44,799 nt of DNA from NCBI GenBank assembly GCA_020741775.1, contig DYYG01000009.1:1-44799 (forward strand), written 5' to 3'. Below are positions 1 through 7,966 of this stretch, in pieces; position 1 is the first letter of the stretch; each line of letters opens with the position of its first letter. The notes under the pieces were generated by a model that was not told the DNA's origin, searched no databases, and saw nothing but the letters and a program-made list of their open reading frames with translations. Position numbers and translations under genes: made by a program. The stretch is from Methylorubrum populi. Lineage in GTDB: Bacteria; Pseudomonadota; Alphaproteobacteria; Rhizobiales; Beijerinckiaceae.

Positions 1-540
1 AAACTGGCTTCTAATCGTTTCAGAAAACGGCGTAACTGCCAGAACTTTCTTATTTGGCAGGATGTCACTGAAGACAGAAAATAGCGATGGTCCACCCAGA
101 TTAAGTCGTTCGACAAAATTATATGGAATTAGCGTCATGTCTCGGTTAGCGCCAACGACTTCTCTTACCCAGCGCTCACATTTGGATATTGCCGTTTCGG
201 GCGGAGGTGGGAAATCTATGATTTCTGGGAAAAATGGAGCGATGAGATAAGCGTGGCCAACAGATAGCGTCTTGGACGCTCGATATGATTGGGTGAGCAG
301 GTCGAGAAACTCAGGCAGCCGAGCAGCATCACCGAGACCGTCATAATAGCCTGTATATGTCTCCAATTCGCTCTTGGCATGCTGAAAGGCGACGTTGTCG
401 ACAGTCAAACCTTCGGTAAAGACAGCTGCATTGGTATCGACACCGCCAAGCCGGCCAAGGAATGCTGGTTCCGGTCCGTCCAACAGCTTCGTGACGTGCT
501 GTGCGCACTCTTCTGGCGAGAGGATTCGGTTTAGTGTCAT
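1..540 (-). CDS. Partial hypothetical protein of the polysaccharide cluster (C-terminus beyond window)
   Basis: An open frame of 180 codons runs leftward from an ATG at 540 to the window edge without a stop, so only the N-terminal part is visible. A GGAG about 7 nt before the ATG acts as ribosome binding site. It begins MTLNRILSPEECAQ, has a FLGRLGGVD segment near residue 30, and ends the visible part with VLAVTPFSETIRSQF. The last segment resembles the 'V-PF-x-x-TI-x-SQ' stretch I associate with GT-D-fold or similar proteins in capsule and O-antigen loci, but this is a weak resemblance and I do not assign a function. It lies 64 nt downstream of the large glycosyltransferase gene in the same direction, so it is probably in the same operon. 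Base composition is AT-richer than most of the window. The short rightward frames over 62-583 look like shadows of this gene. Confidence 0.7.
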   Translation of the reverse strand, partial: MTLNRILSPEECAQHVTKLLDGPEPAFLGRLGGVDTNAAVFTEGLTVDNVAFQHAKSELETYTGYYDGLGDAARLPEFLDLLTQSYRASKTLSVGHAYLIAPFFPEIIDFPPPPETAISKCERWVREVVGANRDMTLIPYNFVERLNLGGPSLFSVFSDILPNKKVLAVTPFSETIRSQF

Positions 541-604
541 AGCGTTACTCCAAGATCCAGAATGCAGGCAAATCCACGGATAATTTCGATGAGAATATCA
601 AATC

Positions 605-3541
605 TTACGCATCAGCGAACCCTGAGAAAAACTCCGTGTTGATCTTTTCTGCGTTTTTTGGAATAGAATAGGTTATTGACCAGAAAAGAGCATCTTTAAA
701 GTCTATCTGCTGCCCATCGTAGACACTTGATTGCATGATACCTGAAGGGAGTGCCCGCACTGCTACTGACTTGTTCCTGATAAAAGCCACGGCAAGAGCT
801 GCCTGATCGAGATGCCACTGCACCCGATCAGGAGACAACAGCATTGACGACAAATAACCAGCGATGCCCTTAAAAAATTTAACAGATTTTGAATTTGAAT
901 TTGCGAATATAACTGAGGCCGATACGAGGGATAGTATGTTGAAGGCCGCGTGGGGAAAAATCAACAATCCGGCATCGGCTCCCCGCATTTGCTCGAACAA
1001 GCCGTCAAGAGGCCGCACCACCAATTGGTCAGCATCCATCAATATAATAGGACGCGAGATTGATTGCATTAAATCGGGCATGACTAAGAATCTTGAACAT
1101 GAATAGTAAGTTTTACGCTGCAAATCATCGAACGCTGAGAGATCGACCCTCTCGATTGAGAGAGAAAGTGGAATAGTTGTCTTGATTCGGAGCTGCTCGA
1201 ACTCAGCCGCAATGGCGTCGTCGGGGTTTACGACATGAATATGTAGACCAGCCTCAAGACCAGCATTTTGCTGAATGGACCGAAGCACCGCAGCAGAGAA
1301 AAGACGAAAATATTTTATATCACAGCAGAAGCAGAGCACAAGATCGCAAGCCGCATGGCGCGACCGTAGACCGTCTTGATCGAACGAGATTCTGCGAAGA
1401 TTTGACCGATCAAACTCTTCACAGATCAATGCATCTGGCTCATCAAAACAAATGATTGCGGTACTGGTCGTCCCACCATTATCGAGCTGAACGGTGAGAG
1501 GAGTTGAGAAAAGCTCTCCTGCCTCTTCAAACCGCCCGAGGTAAGCGTTGAGGCTGGCCAGTCCGTAGCCGATGCTTTCGCTGCTTGGCAACAGAGCCCA
1601 AGCGCTCTGCATGTCGATTAGAGCATCTTCTAAGCGACCAAGATAACATTTGGCGATTGCCCTGATATGCAGCAGGGCTGCCGGTATGTCCTCCCCTGCC
1701 ATAGCGGCCGCCTGATCAAGAACATCGAGGGCACGCTGAGGCTGCCCACGCGTCGTGTGCGACACACCGAGTGCAACCAACGTTTCGACGGTCGGATTGA
1801 GGGCATTCGCCCATGAAAGCATTTCGAAGGCAGCCGCGGCATCGCGCCCTGCAAATTGCTCGTGATAGGAAAGAAGCAAAGCCTTGTGGGCTAGACGCTG
1901 CGCTTCGGTGGAACTCGCCAGCGGAAGTCGTTCGACGCCCGCCCCTTTGAGAGCGCTCAGATACTCAACCCCCGCTTGGAGCTCCGCCAAGCGCGCCGAT
2001 TGCCGTCCATGGACCGGGTCATCGCCAAAGCGCTTCAGCAGGTTCTGCAGCCCCTGCATGCTTTTGGCCACGTCGGTGGAGGCGGTGTTCGTGTCGCGCT
2101 CCACCACCGTGAGCGGCTCGTTCAGCCCCAGGATGTCGTGCCGCACGCTCAAATCAATCCAGGCGACGACATCCTCGGCGAGCGCCGCATCGGCGAACTC
2201 GAATCCCTCGGCTAGAACGAGCCGATGGAGCATGACAGTCGGCGTCGCGATCGGGCAATTCGAGATGATTCCGGGATAGATTCGTCCGGAGGCAAGACCG
2301 GACTCGATCACGCTGGCGTTCTCAGATCCATCGTCGACGACAAGGTAGGATGTATGCGAGGCCACGGCGCCCTGCCTTATCATCTCTCGAAACTGCACCT
2401 CGATCTTGTTCGGCAGGAAGAGGTCGTCGGCATCAAGAAACGCGACGTAATCGCCCCGGCAATTCCGGATTCCGAGATTGCGGGCGGCTCCAGGGCCGCG
2501 GTTAGGCGTGCGAAGCACCCGCACCCGTGTGTCGGCAGCGGCATCGCGCAGAAGATCGTCCACCGGCTCCGTCGAGCCATCATCCACCAGGACGATATCG
2601 AGGTGGCGGTAGGTCTGGGTCAGGATGCTCGCCAGCGCCCGGCGAACCAGGGCGATCTCGTTGAAGAAGGGCATCACGACCGAGACCAGGGTCTCGGTGA
2701 GAGATCGGTCGCGCTGCTCCTCCAGATGCCGAACGGTGTCGACATAGGGCGTCGGCGCGAGGATCTTCCGCGTCTCCTCATAGAAGCGCCAGGAGCTGCC
2801 ATACATCTGGACACGCTCGATCTCGGTCGTCTCGTCCACCATCGCCCGCCAGAGGGTCTCGCCTTCCTCCGCGATGTCCGGCCGCTGCGAATCCTGCCCT
2901 GGATGGACGCGGTAATGAACCAGCGATTGCGGCACGTGGAAGAAGTCGGTCTGCCGGATGAGCTGCCGCCAGAGCTGGAAGTCCTGCGTGAAGCGCCGGC
3001 TGAGGTCGAACGGGCCCGGAATGGTGCGCAGCACATCCACCGGGATGAAGACGGTACATCCGTTCACGGCACCGCGAAACAGAGGCAGCATCGGCGCACG
3101 CTTGAACTGCTCATGGTCGAACTGAACGTTCGCGAATTCCCGTCCCTCGGGATCGATGAGGGTGTAGTTCGAGATGAGCATCGCGTCCGGCCGCCCCAGT
3201 CGACGCCAGAAATCGACCTGTACGGCCGTCTTCTCGGGAGCGTAGAGATCGTCGTGGCTCAACCAGCAGAAGATGTCGCCGGTCATCTCGCCGACGGCTT
3301 TGTTCAGGGCGCCGGCAACGCCGGTATTTGCTTGGTGGAAGTAACGGATCGTGTCCGGATGCCGCTCGGCGTAGCGGCGGGCCACAGCATCGGTGGCGCC
3401 TCCATCCGTCGAGCCATCGTTGACGATGACGATCTCGATGTTGCGGTATGTTTGGGCGAGGGCGCTCTGCAGCGCCAGTTCGAAGTAGGACCCGCCGTTA
3501 TAGACGGGCATGACGATGCTGACCTTTAGATCATCTGACAT
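605..3541 (-). CDS. Multi-domain glycosyltransferase: GT2-GT2-TPR-GT8-like
   Basis: A 978-residue protein starting MSDDLKVSIVMPVYN. The frame stays open another 34 codons upstream, but that stretch overlaps the preceding gene, whereas the ATG at 3541 lies 7 nt after that gene's stop and directly precedes the first GT2 beta strand. Residues about 6-240 form one GT-A family 2 domain (VSIVMPVYN, NDGSTDGG, SHDD at 95-98). Residues about 286-500 form a second (VSVVMPFFNE, DDGSTEP, LDADD at 369-373). A helical TPR-like stretch follows near 570-700. The C-terminal ~220 residues look like a GT8-like domain with ILMDADQLV (DxD) and a later HLDQAALA. GT2 and GT8 enzymes transfer sugars from nucleotide sugars. 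Acceptor and sugar cannot be read here. No transmembrane segment is obvious, so it is probably cytoplasmic. It follows the TylF gene by 7 nt, which implies an operon. The 3' third of the gene is AT-richer than the 5' part. Confidence 0.88.
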   Translation of the reverse strand: MSDDLKVSIVMPVYNGGSYFELALQSALAQTYRNIEIVIVNDGSTDGGATDAVARRYAERHPDTIRYFHQANTGVAGALNKAVGEMTGDIFCWLSHDDLYAPEKTAVQVDFWRRLGRPDAMLISNYTLIDPEGREFANVQFDHEQFKRAPMLPLFRGAVNGCTVFIPVDVLRTIPGPFDLSRRFTQDFQLWRQLIRQTDFFHVPQSLVHYRVHPGQDSQRPDIAEEGETLWRAMVDETTEIERVQMYGSSWRFYEETRKILAPTPYVDTVRHLEEQRDRSLTETLVSVVMPFFNEIALVRRALASILTQTYRHLDIVLVDDGSTEPVDDLLRDAAADTRVRVLRTPNRGPGAARNLGIRNCRGDYVAFLDADDLFLPNKIEVQFREMIRQGAVASHTSYLVVDDGSENASVIESGLASGRIYPGIISNCPIATPTVMLHRLVLAEGFEFADAALAEDVVAWIDLSVRHDILGLNEPLTVVERDTNTASTDVAKSMQGLQNLLKRFGDDPVHGRQSARLAELQAGVEYLSALKGAGVERLPLASSTEAQRLAHKALLLSYHEQFAGRDAAAAFEMLSWANALNPTVETLVALGVSHTTRGQPQRALDVLDQAAAMAGEDIPAALLHIRAIAKCYLGRLEDALIDMQSAWALLPSSESIGYGLASLNAYLGRFEEAGELFSTPLTVQLDNGGTTSTAIICFDEPDALICEEFDRSNLRRISFDQDGLRSRHAACDLVLCFCCDIKYFRLFSAAVLRSIQQNAGLEAGLHIHVVNPDDAIAAEFEQLRIKTTIPLSLSIERVDLSAFDDLQRKTYYSCSRFLVMPDLMQSISRPIILMDADQLVVRPLDGLFEQMRGADAGLLIFPHAAFNILSLVSASVIFANSNSKSVKFFKGIAGYLSSMLLSPDRVQWHLDQAALAVAFIRNKSVAVRALPSGIMQSSVYDGQQIDFKDALFWSITYSIPKNAEKINTEFFSGFADA

Positions 3542-3548
3542 AAGGCGA

Positions 3549-5930
3549 TTACTTCGCTTTCCGCCAATAGACCGCCGCACCGTCCACGGCGATGATCGGC
3601 TCATTGATGTTGTGCTGCGTCCGGTAATCGTCCACCGCCGCACGGCAAGCCTTCAGGATGTAATCGTCGACGATAATGAAGCCGCCCGGCGACACCTTCG
3701 CATAGAGCGTTTCGAGCGTGTCGATGGTCGAACCGTACATGTCTCCGTCGAGACGCAGCACGGCAAGACGCTCGACTGGCGCCTCGGACAGGGTGTCCTT
3801 GAACCAGCCGGGCAGGAAGGCGACTCGGTCGTCGAGGAGACCGAAGCGCGCGAAGTTCCCTCGAACGGAATCGAGTGAAATCGCAAGCTCCTGGACGGTA
3901 TGGTGCTCGTCGCCTTGATCCGCCGGGTGGCGCTCGGCGTCGGGCGGAGGCAATCCAGCAAAGGAATCCGCAACCCAGACGGTGCGATCGACAATGCCGC
4001 GAGCCGCGAGGATGCCGCGCATATAGATGCAGGCGCCGCCCCGCCACACGCCCGCTTCCAGGACATCTCCCTCGATGCCGTCGTCGAGAGCCGTCTCCAG
4101 TAGGCGCCGGAGATTGCGCATCCGCGCCGTGCCGATCATGGTTACGGCCGTCCTCGGCCAATCGCGGCCGATCAGGCGCCGGTCCGGGTCAAAGGCGGTG
4201 CCTCCCCAGGGGGCCATGTTCTCGTCACTGGTGAGCAGACCGGTCAGGGCCGCCTCGAGAAGGTCGAGATAAAGGGTTCGAGCGGCCAGAGAACCGGCAT
4301 CCGGTTTCGCCTCGATACCGCGGCGCAGAGTGGCGATTTCGCCAGTGAGCAGTTCGAGGCGGCCGGCGAGCTGGTCGCGCGCCTCGGAGAGCTGGATCGT
4401 CACCATCGTGCTCTGAGCGGCACTGGCGAGACCGGTCCTGACCTCGTTCAGGACGGCAGCCTCGGCCCGGCTCGCGATCAGGGCGGCCTCCTGCTCGCGC
4501 CCGTGCTGCAGATCACGCTCGAGGGTGGCGACGTGGAGACGCAGCGCGTCGCGTTCGGCGCGGACCTGGAGGTGATCGCCTTCCTCGCCCTGCAGGCGCT
4601 GCAACTCCCTGCCGGTGAGCATCAGCTCGCGCGCCGCAATCGCCAGCTCACCAGCCGTCTTGGCCAATTCCGAGCGCGCCGCCTCCACCTCGTTGCGCCC
4701 AGCGGCCACGGCGGCCCGCAAGGTGGCGAGTTCCTCTTCGAGCGTCCGCCGCTCCTGGTCACTCCGCGCCAGCGCTGCCTGCAACGCCGTCTCGGCGGCG
4801 TCGAGCCGCGCCAGGCTGTCGTCCCGCTCCTGCCGAAGCGCGTCCTTCTCCCGCTCGTCCGCCTGTTGGGCTGCCATCAAGGCGTCGTTGCGGGCAATCG
4901 CCTGCTGCAGCGAGGCATTGGCAGCGTCGAGCCGCGCCACGCTATCGTCCCGCTCCTGCCGAAGCACGTCCTTTTCCCGCTCGTCCGCCTGCTGGGCCGC
5001 CATCAAGGCGTCGTTGCGGGCAATCGCCTGCTGCAGCGAGGCATTGGCAGCGTAGAGCCGCAGCTCGATGTCCTCCCGCTCCTGCCGAAGCGCGTCCTTC
5101 TCCCGCTCGTTCGCCTGCTGGGCCGCCATCAAGGCGTCACCGCGGGCAACGGCGCGCTGCAGCGACGCGTTAGCAACGTAGAGCCGCAGCTCGACAGCCT
5201 CGCGCGCCGCCCGCAGCGTCTCTGCCTCGGCCCCATGGGCCGCCTCGCGATCCTGCATCGCCGCCCGTTCCGCGGCTCGCTCCGCCAGAACGGTACGCAA
5301 CTCATCGTTGCGCCGGGCGGTCGCCGCCAACGCTGCAGCGAGTTCACCCTCACGTGCCTCGACGACGGCTTTCAGATCCAGAGCCGCGGCGTAGCTGCTC
5401 GGATCCGGCAGGCTTGCGGGGATCTCGACCAAGCCGGCCACTGTTGCGGAACCGGTCAGCTCCAGAACATCCGCCAGCCGGCGCGGCGCCGGGTGTTTCG
5501 TCGGGGCACCGGCGGCGCGGCCCTCCACAACACCAAACTTGAGGTAGTGAAGAAGCGGGTTGACGCCCGCTTCCCTCAAATCCTCGTAGCTGGCGAGATA
5601 AGCGGCACCATCGAAGGCGGGGCTTGGCTGACGGCCCTCCAGACCACCGTGCCAGAGGTAATGCTGCAGCGGATCGAGCTTCGCCCGCACGACATCTTCG
5701 TTCGCAGCGAGATAGAAGGCCGAATCGAACAGCCCTGAGGCGGCGATCAGGCCGATGTCGAAGGCATGCGCCGCCTCGTTACGGCGATCGTGCCGGCCGG
5801 AGCGCCGCCGCTTCCGATCCGCAAGCTTGACTGCAAGATACTGGAAGGCAACCGATAAAACCTCCGAGCGCCAGGCAAGCCGCGCCGCCCGGCCGTGGCT
5901 TCCCGCATCCTGGTCGCACACCGTATCCAT
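3549..5930 (-). CDS. TylF/MycF-type O-methyltransferase fused to HYL repeats and a long coiled coil
   Basis: A 793-residue protein. The C-terminal ~250 residues match the TylF/MycF (macrocin O-methyltransferase) SAM-dependent family: GDVLEAGVWRGGACIYMRG, WVADSFAGLPPPD, LRLDGDMYGSTIDTLE and GGFIIVDDY, with the acidic residues expected to bind metal. The N-terminus carries two copies of a short repeat seen in many surface-polysaccharide glycosyltransferases, DPLQHYLWHGGLEGR (86-100) and NPLLHYLKFGVVEGR (124-138), each followed by a YL-type segment. Residues about 185-520 are a charged Ala/Glu/Arg-rich coiled coil that includes a 42-residue tandem repeat. I infer sugar O-methylation on a glycan, perhaps capping it, with the coiled coil acting as a ruler or oligomerisation stalk. 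It heads the leftward operon. The ribosome binding site for the ATG at 5930 is weak, so a start further in is possible. Confidence 0.85.
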   Translation of the reverse strand: MDTVCDQDAGSHGRAARLAWRSEVLSVAFQYLAVKLADRKRRRSGRHDRRNEAAHAFDIGLIAASGLFDSAFYLAANEDVVRAKLDPLQHYLWHGGLEGRQPSPAFDGAAYLASYEDLREAGVNPLLHYLKFGVVEGRAAGAPTKHPAPRRLADVLELTGSATVAGLVEIPASLPDPSSYAAALDLKAVVEAREGELAAALAATARRNDELRTVLAERAAERAAMQDREAAHGAEAETLRAAREAVELRLYVANASLQRAVARGDALMAAQQANEREKDALRQEREDIELRLYAANASLQQAIARNDALMAAQQADEREKDVLRQERDDSVARLDAANASLQQAIARNDALMAAQQADEREKDALRQERDDSLARLDAAETALQAALARSDQERRTLEEELATLRAAVAAGRNEVEAARSELAKTAGELAIAARELMLTGRELQRLQGEEGDHLQVRAERDALRLHVATLERDLQHGREQEAALIASRAEAAVLNEVRTGLASAAQSTMVTIQLSEARDQLAGRLELLTGEIATLRRGIEAKPDAGSLAARTLYLDLLEAALTGLLTSDENMAPWGGTAFDPDRRLIGRDWPRTAVTMIGTARMRNLRRLLETALDDGIEGDVLEAGVWRGGACIYMRGILAARGIVDRTVWVADSFAGLPPPDAERHPADQGDEHHTVQELAISLDSVRGNFARFGLLDDRVAFLPGWFKDTLSEAPVERLAVLRLDGDMYGSTIDTLETLYAKVSPGGFIIVDDYILKACRAAVDDYRTQHNINEPIIAVDGAAVYWRKAK
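4801..5200 (-). repeat. 126-bp in-frame tandem repeat inside the methyltransferase gene
   Basis: The words tcgagccgc/tagagccgc recur at 4801, 4927, 5053 and 5179, an exact 126-bp spacing. This gives three full units and the start of a fourth. Each unit encodes 42 residues, with a core such as NDALMAAQQADEREKD followed by LRQER. The units are nearly identical in DNA, and the outer ones are more diverged. The period is a multiple of three and encodes six heptads, so gain or loss of a unit would keep the frame and the coiled-coil register. Confidence 0.93.
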
Positions 5931-6439
5931 CCCACAGCATCCCCAGATGCACGGCCCGCCCCTCGCGCCGCTGGAAAGCCAAGCCTGCCTTCTGCGGCGC
6001 CTCCTAGATCATCCGTCAGGACATAGCCAGGGGCGGCCAAAGAACAGAAATTCGGTATTTCCGGGATGCAGGCGTCAGCTACTCGACCTTCCAGGTATAC
6101 TCTAGGTTTACTCCCGGCACTCCATCCCGCCTTGGCGATACTGGATTGATTTTTCGTCTCGTCCCGTTACGATCTATTGACAGAATTTGGAATCCGACAC
6201 GGCCCTTCGATATCGAGAGTTCCGGTTCTGAACCCATGCCGCCTCGTCCGTTTCAGGATCGAGGAGGCTTGTCGTCCCGGCGGATGGAGTCGTCTGTTCA
6301 CGGCCGGACGGAACCCTGACGGCAGAATTGCACCGGACACAGGCGCGTGAGCACGGCCGAGACGTTTCCCCATGACACATCGCTGTCATGCCGATTCGGC
6401 TCGGTGCATGAGCGATCAAGGGCTATCGGTTCGACGACC
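5931..6439. other. Intergenic region between divergent polysaccharide and GST genes
   Basis: About 509 bp separate the leftward methyltransferase operon from the rightward GST-like gene, so promoters for both directions should lie here. A TTGACA word occurs at 6177-6182 and a TATACT word near 6097, but neither has a partner element at normal spacing, so I do not call a promoter. Short frames on the minus strand (6167-6419) have no recognisable product. I see no RNA gene or repeat. Confidence 0.5.
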
Positions 6440-7057
6440 ATGCGTCTTTTCTATGCGCCGCGATCCCCGTTCTCGCGGAAGATCCTGGCGGTTGTCGCCG
6501 AACTCGGGCTCGAAGCGCGCCTCGGCCTCATCCGCATCGATCCCTGGACCGATGAAGACCTGCGCCGGCACAACCCCACCGGCAAGGTTCCGACCCTGCT
6601 GCTCGCGGATGGAACCGCGCTCTACGACTCGCCCGTCATCGCCCGCTATCTCGACGACCTCGCCGGAACCCGCTTGGTGCCGGCCGATTCTCGCCGCTGG
6701 GACATCCTCCGGCGCGAAGCGCTCGGGGATGCCCTGGCCGAGGCGGTCATCCGCCGCTTCGTCGAACGCCTCGGTCCCGAAGGCGAGCGGATCGAGCGGG
6801 TCGTGGCTCGCCAGGAGGCGGCCATCGCCGCCATTCTCGACCGGCTCGAGGGCGAGCCCGGCTGGATGGAGGCCCCTGTGGATCTCGGCCATCTCGCGAT
6901 CGCCTGCGCCCTGGACTATCTCGATGGGCGCTCGCCGGAGCTTGCCTGGAATGCAGGAAGAGGCTTGCTCGCAGCATGGTTTTATGATTTCCGTGGCCGC
7001 CGCTCAATGAAGATCGCTGCCGCACCGGAATTCGGCACTTTCTGTGAAGTCGAATAA
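6440..7057 (+). CDS. Glutathione S-transferase family protein
   Basis: A 205-residue protein beginning MRLFYAPRSPFSRK. The N-terminal ~80 residues form a thioredoxin-like GST domain with a Ser-containing SPFSRK active-site loop, the NPTGKVPTLLL segment carrying the cis-proline, and DSPVIARYLDDL, which contacts the glutathione gamma-glutamyl group. The remainder is the helical C-terminal domain (LGHLAIACALDYL). Length fits bacterial GSTs. The family conjugates glutathione to electrophiles or uses it in isomerase or reductase reactions; the substrate is unknown here. The frame is open 31 codons further upstream, but the chosen ATG fits the family start. The gene lies 30 nt before the nucleotide-sugar reductase gene and may share its transcript. 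Confidence 0.85.
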   Translation: MRLFYAPRSPFSRKILAVVAELGLEARLGLIRIDPWTDEDLRRHNPTGKVPTLLLADGTALYDSPVIARYLDDLAGTRLVPADSRRWDILRREALGDALAEAVIRRFVERLGPEGERIERVVARQEAAIAAILDRLEGEPGWMEAPVDLGHLAIACALDYLDGRSPELAWNAGRGLLAAWFYDFRGRRSMKIAAAPEFGTFCEVE

Positions 7058-7087
7058 AGCTGTGCCAACCGGCAGAGGGTCATACCT

Positions 7088-7966
7088 TTGAAAATTGCAG
7101 TCTTAGGTGCTTCCGGAATGCTCGGAAGTGCTGCTTTTCAATACCTTTCACACCGGTTTCCTGGTGAGGTTTACGGCTCCGCGCGCTCCGCGGCGGCAAA
7201 GCGCATCTTCCCGGCGGATCTGGCGAAGAACCTTGTCATCGGGATCGATGTCGACAATGCGGACGCATTGGCCGGCTTCCTGCGCGAGGTGCGGCCCGAC
7301 GTGGTTTTGAACTGCGTCGGCATCGTCAAGCAGCTTGCCTCGGCGGAGGATCCGCTCGTCGCGATCCCGATCAATGCCATTCTGCCGCATCGCTTGGCGC
7401 GGCTCGCCGATCTCGTCGGCGCGCGCCTCGTCCATATCAGCACCGATTGCGTCTTCACCGGCCGCAAGGGCGATTACCGCGAGAGCGACGCTTCGGACGC
7501 GGAGGATCTCTACGGTCGCTCGAAGCTCCTCGGCGAGGTCGATTACCCGAACGCTGTGACCCTGCGCACCTCGATCATCGGCCGCGAGGTCGGCAGCCGC
7601 AACGGCCTGGTCGAGTGGTTCCTGTCGCAGAGCGGCCGCGTGCGCGGCTACCGCAAGGCGATCTTCTCCGGCCTGACCACGGACGAGCTGGTGCGGGTCA
7701 TCGCCGAGCACGTGCTGCCGAACCCCGATCTGCGCGGCGTCTATCACGTCAGCGTCGATCCGATCAGCAAGTTCGACCTGCTCGGGATCGTCAAGGAGAT
7801 CTACGGCGTCTCGACCGAGATCGAGCCCGACGACGCCGTGGCCATCGATCGCTCCCTCAACTCGGACCGGTTCCGGGCGGCCGTCGGCTACGCGCCGCCC
7901 GCTTGGCCGGACCTGATCCGCAACATGCGTCGCTTCGACGACGAATTCTTCTCACAGGCGCGCTGA
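7088..7966 (+). CDS. RmlD-like NAD(P)-dependent nucleotide-sugar reductase
   Basis: A 292-residue extended short-chain dehydrogenase beginning (TTG) MKIAVLGASGMLGS, the Rossmann GxxGxxG dinucleotide site. The TTG start is supported by GAGGG 8-9 nt upstream. STDCVFTG and DLYGRSKLLGE supply the catalytic Thr/Ser and the YxxxK pair. It belongs to the RmlD/CapF-like group. Length and the absence of a C-terminal cupin domain fit the WbvR-like type better than CapF/WbjC, which are longer. In that family the enzyme reduces the 4-keto group of a UDP-2-acetamido-2,6-dideoxy-L-hexos-4-ulose. Its stop overlaps the next ATG by one base (TGATG), so translation is probably coupled. With the next two genes it forms a UDP-GlcNAc-to-L-sugar pathway. 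Confidence 0.85.
   Translation: MKIAVLGASGMLGSAAFQYLSHRFPGEVYGSARSAAAKRIFPADLAKNLVIGIDVDNADALAGFLREVRPDVVLNCVGIVKQLASAEDPLVAIPINAILPHRLARLADLVGARLVHISTDCVFTGRKGDYRESDASDAEDLYGRSKLLGEVDYPNAVTLRTSIIGREVGSRNGLVEWFLSQSGRVRGYRKAIFSGLTTDELVRVIAEHVLPNPDLRGVYHVSVDPISKFDLLGIVKEIYGVSTEIEPDDAVAIDRSLNSDRFRAAVGYAPPAWPDLIRNMRRFDDEFFSQAR

Noticed and set aside
62..583. Three short plus-strand frames at the left edge
   Set aside because: They are opposite an uninterrupted 180-codon minus-strand frame with a good start signal in operon position.
2225..3529. Long open frame on the plus strand opposite the glycosyltransferase gene
   Set aside because: It is antisense to clear GT2 motifs, has no recognisable family and shows the Arg/His/Asp-rich composition typical of shadows in GC-rich DNA.
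4801..5200. Possible CRISPR array
   Set aside because: The repeats are contiguous 126-bp units without unique spacers and are in frame within a coding sequence.
4503..5738. 411-codon plus-strand frame opposite the coiled coil
   Set aside because: It simply mirrors the 126-bp repeat. The minus strand has the methyltransferase and HYL motifs.
6177..6182. TTGACA as a -35 promoter box
   Set aside because: No acceptable -10 element at 16-18 bp on the same strand.
6167..6419. Short minus-strand frames in the 5931-6439 gap
   Set aside because: No ribosome binding site, no family resemblance and a composition unlike the flanking genes.
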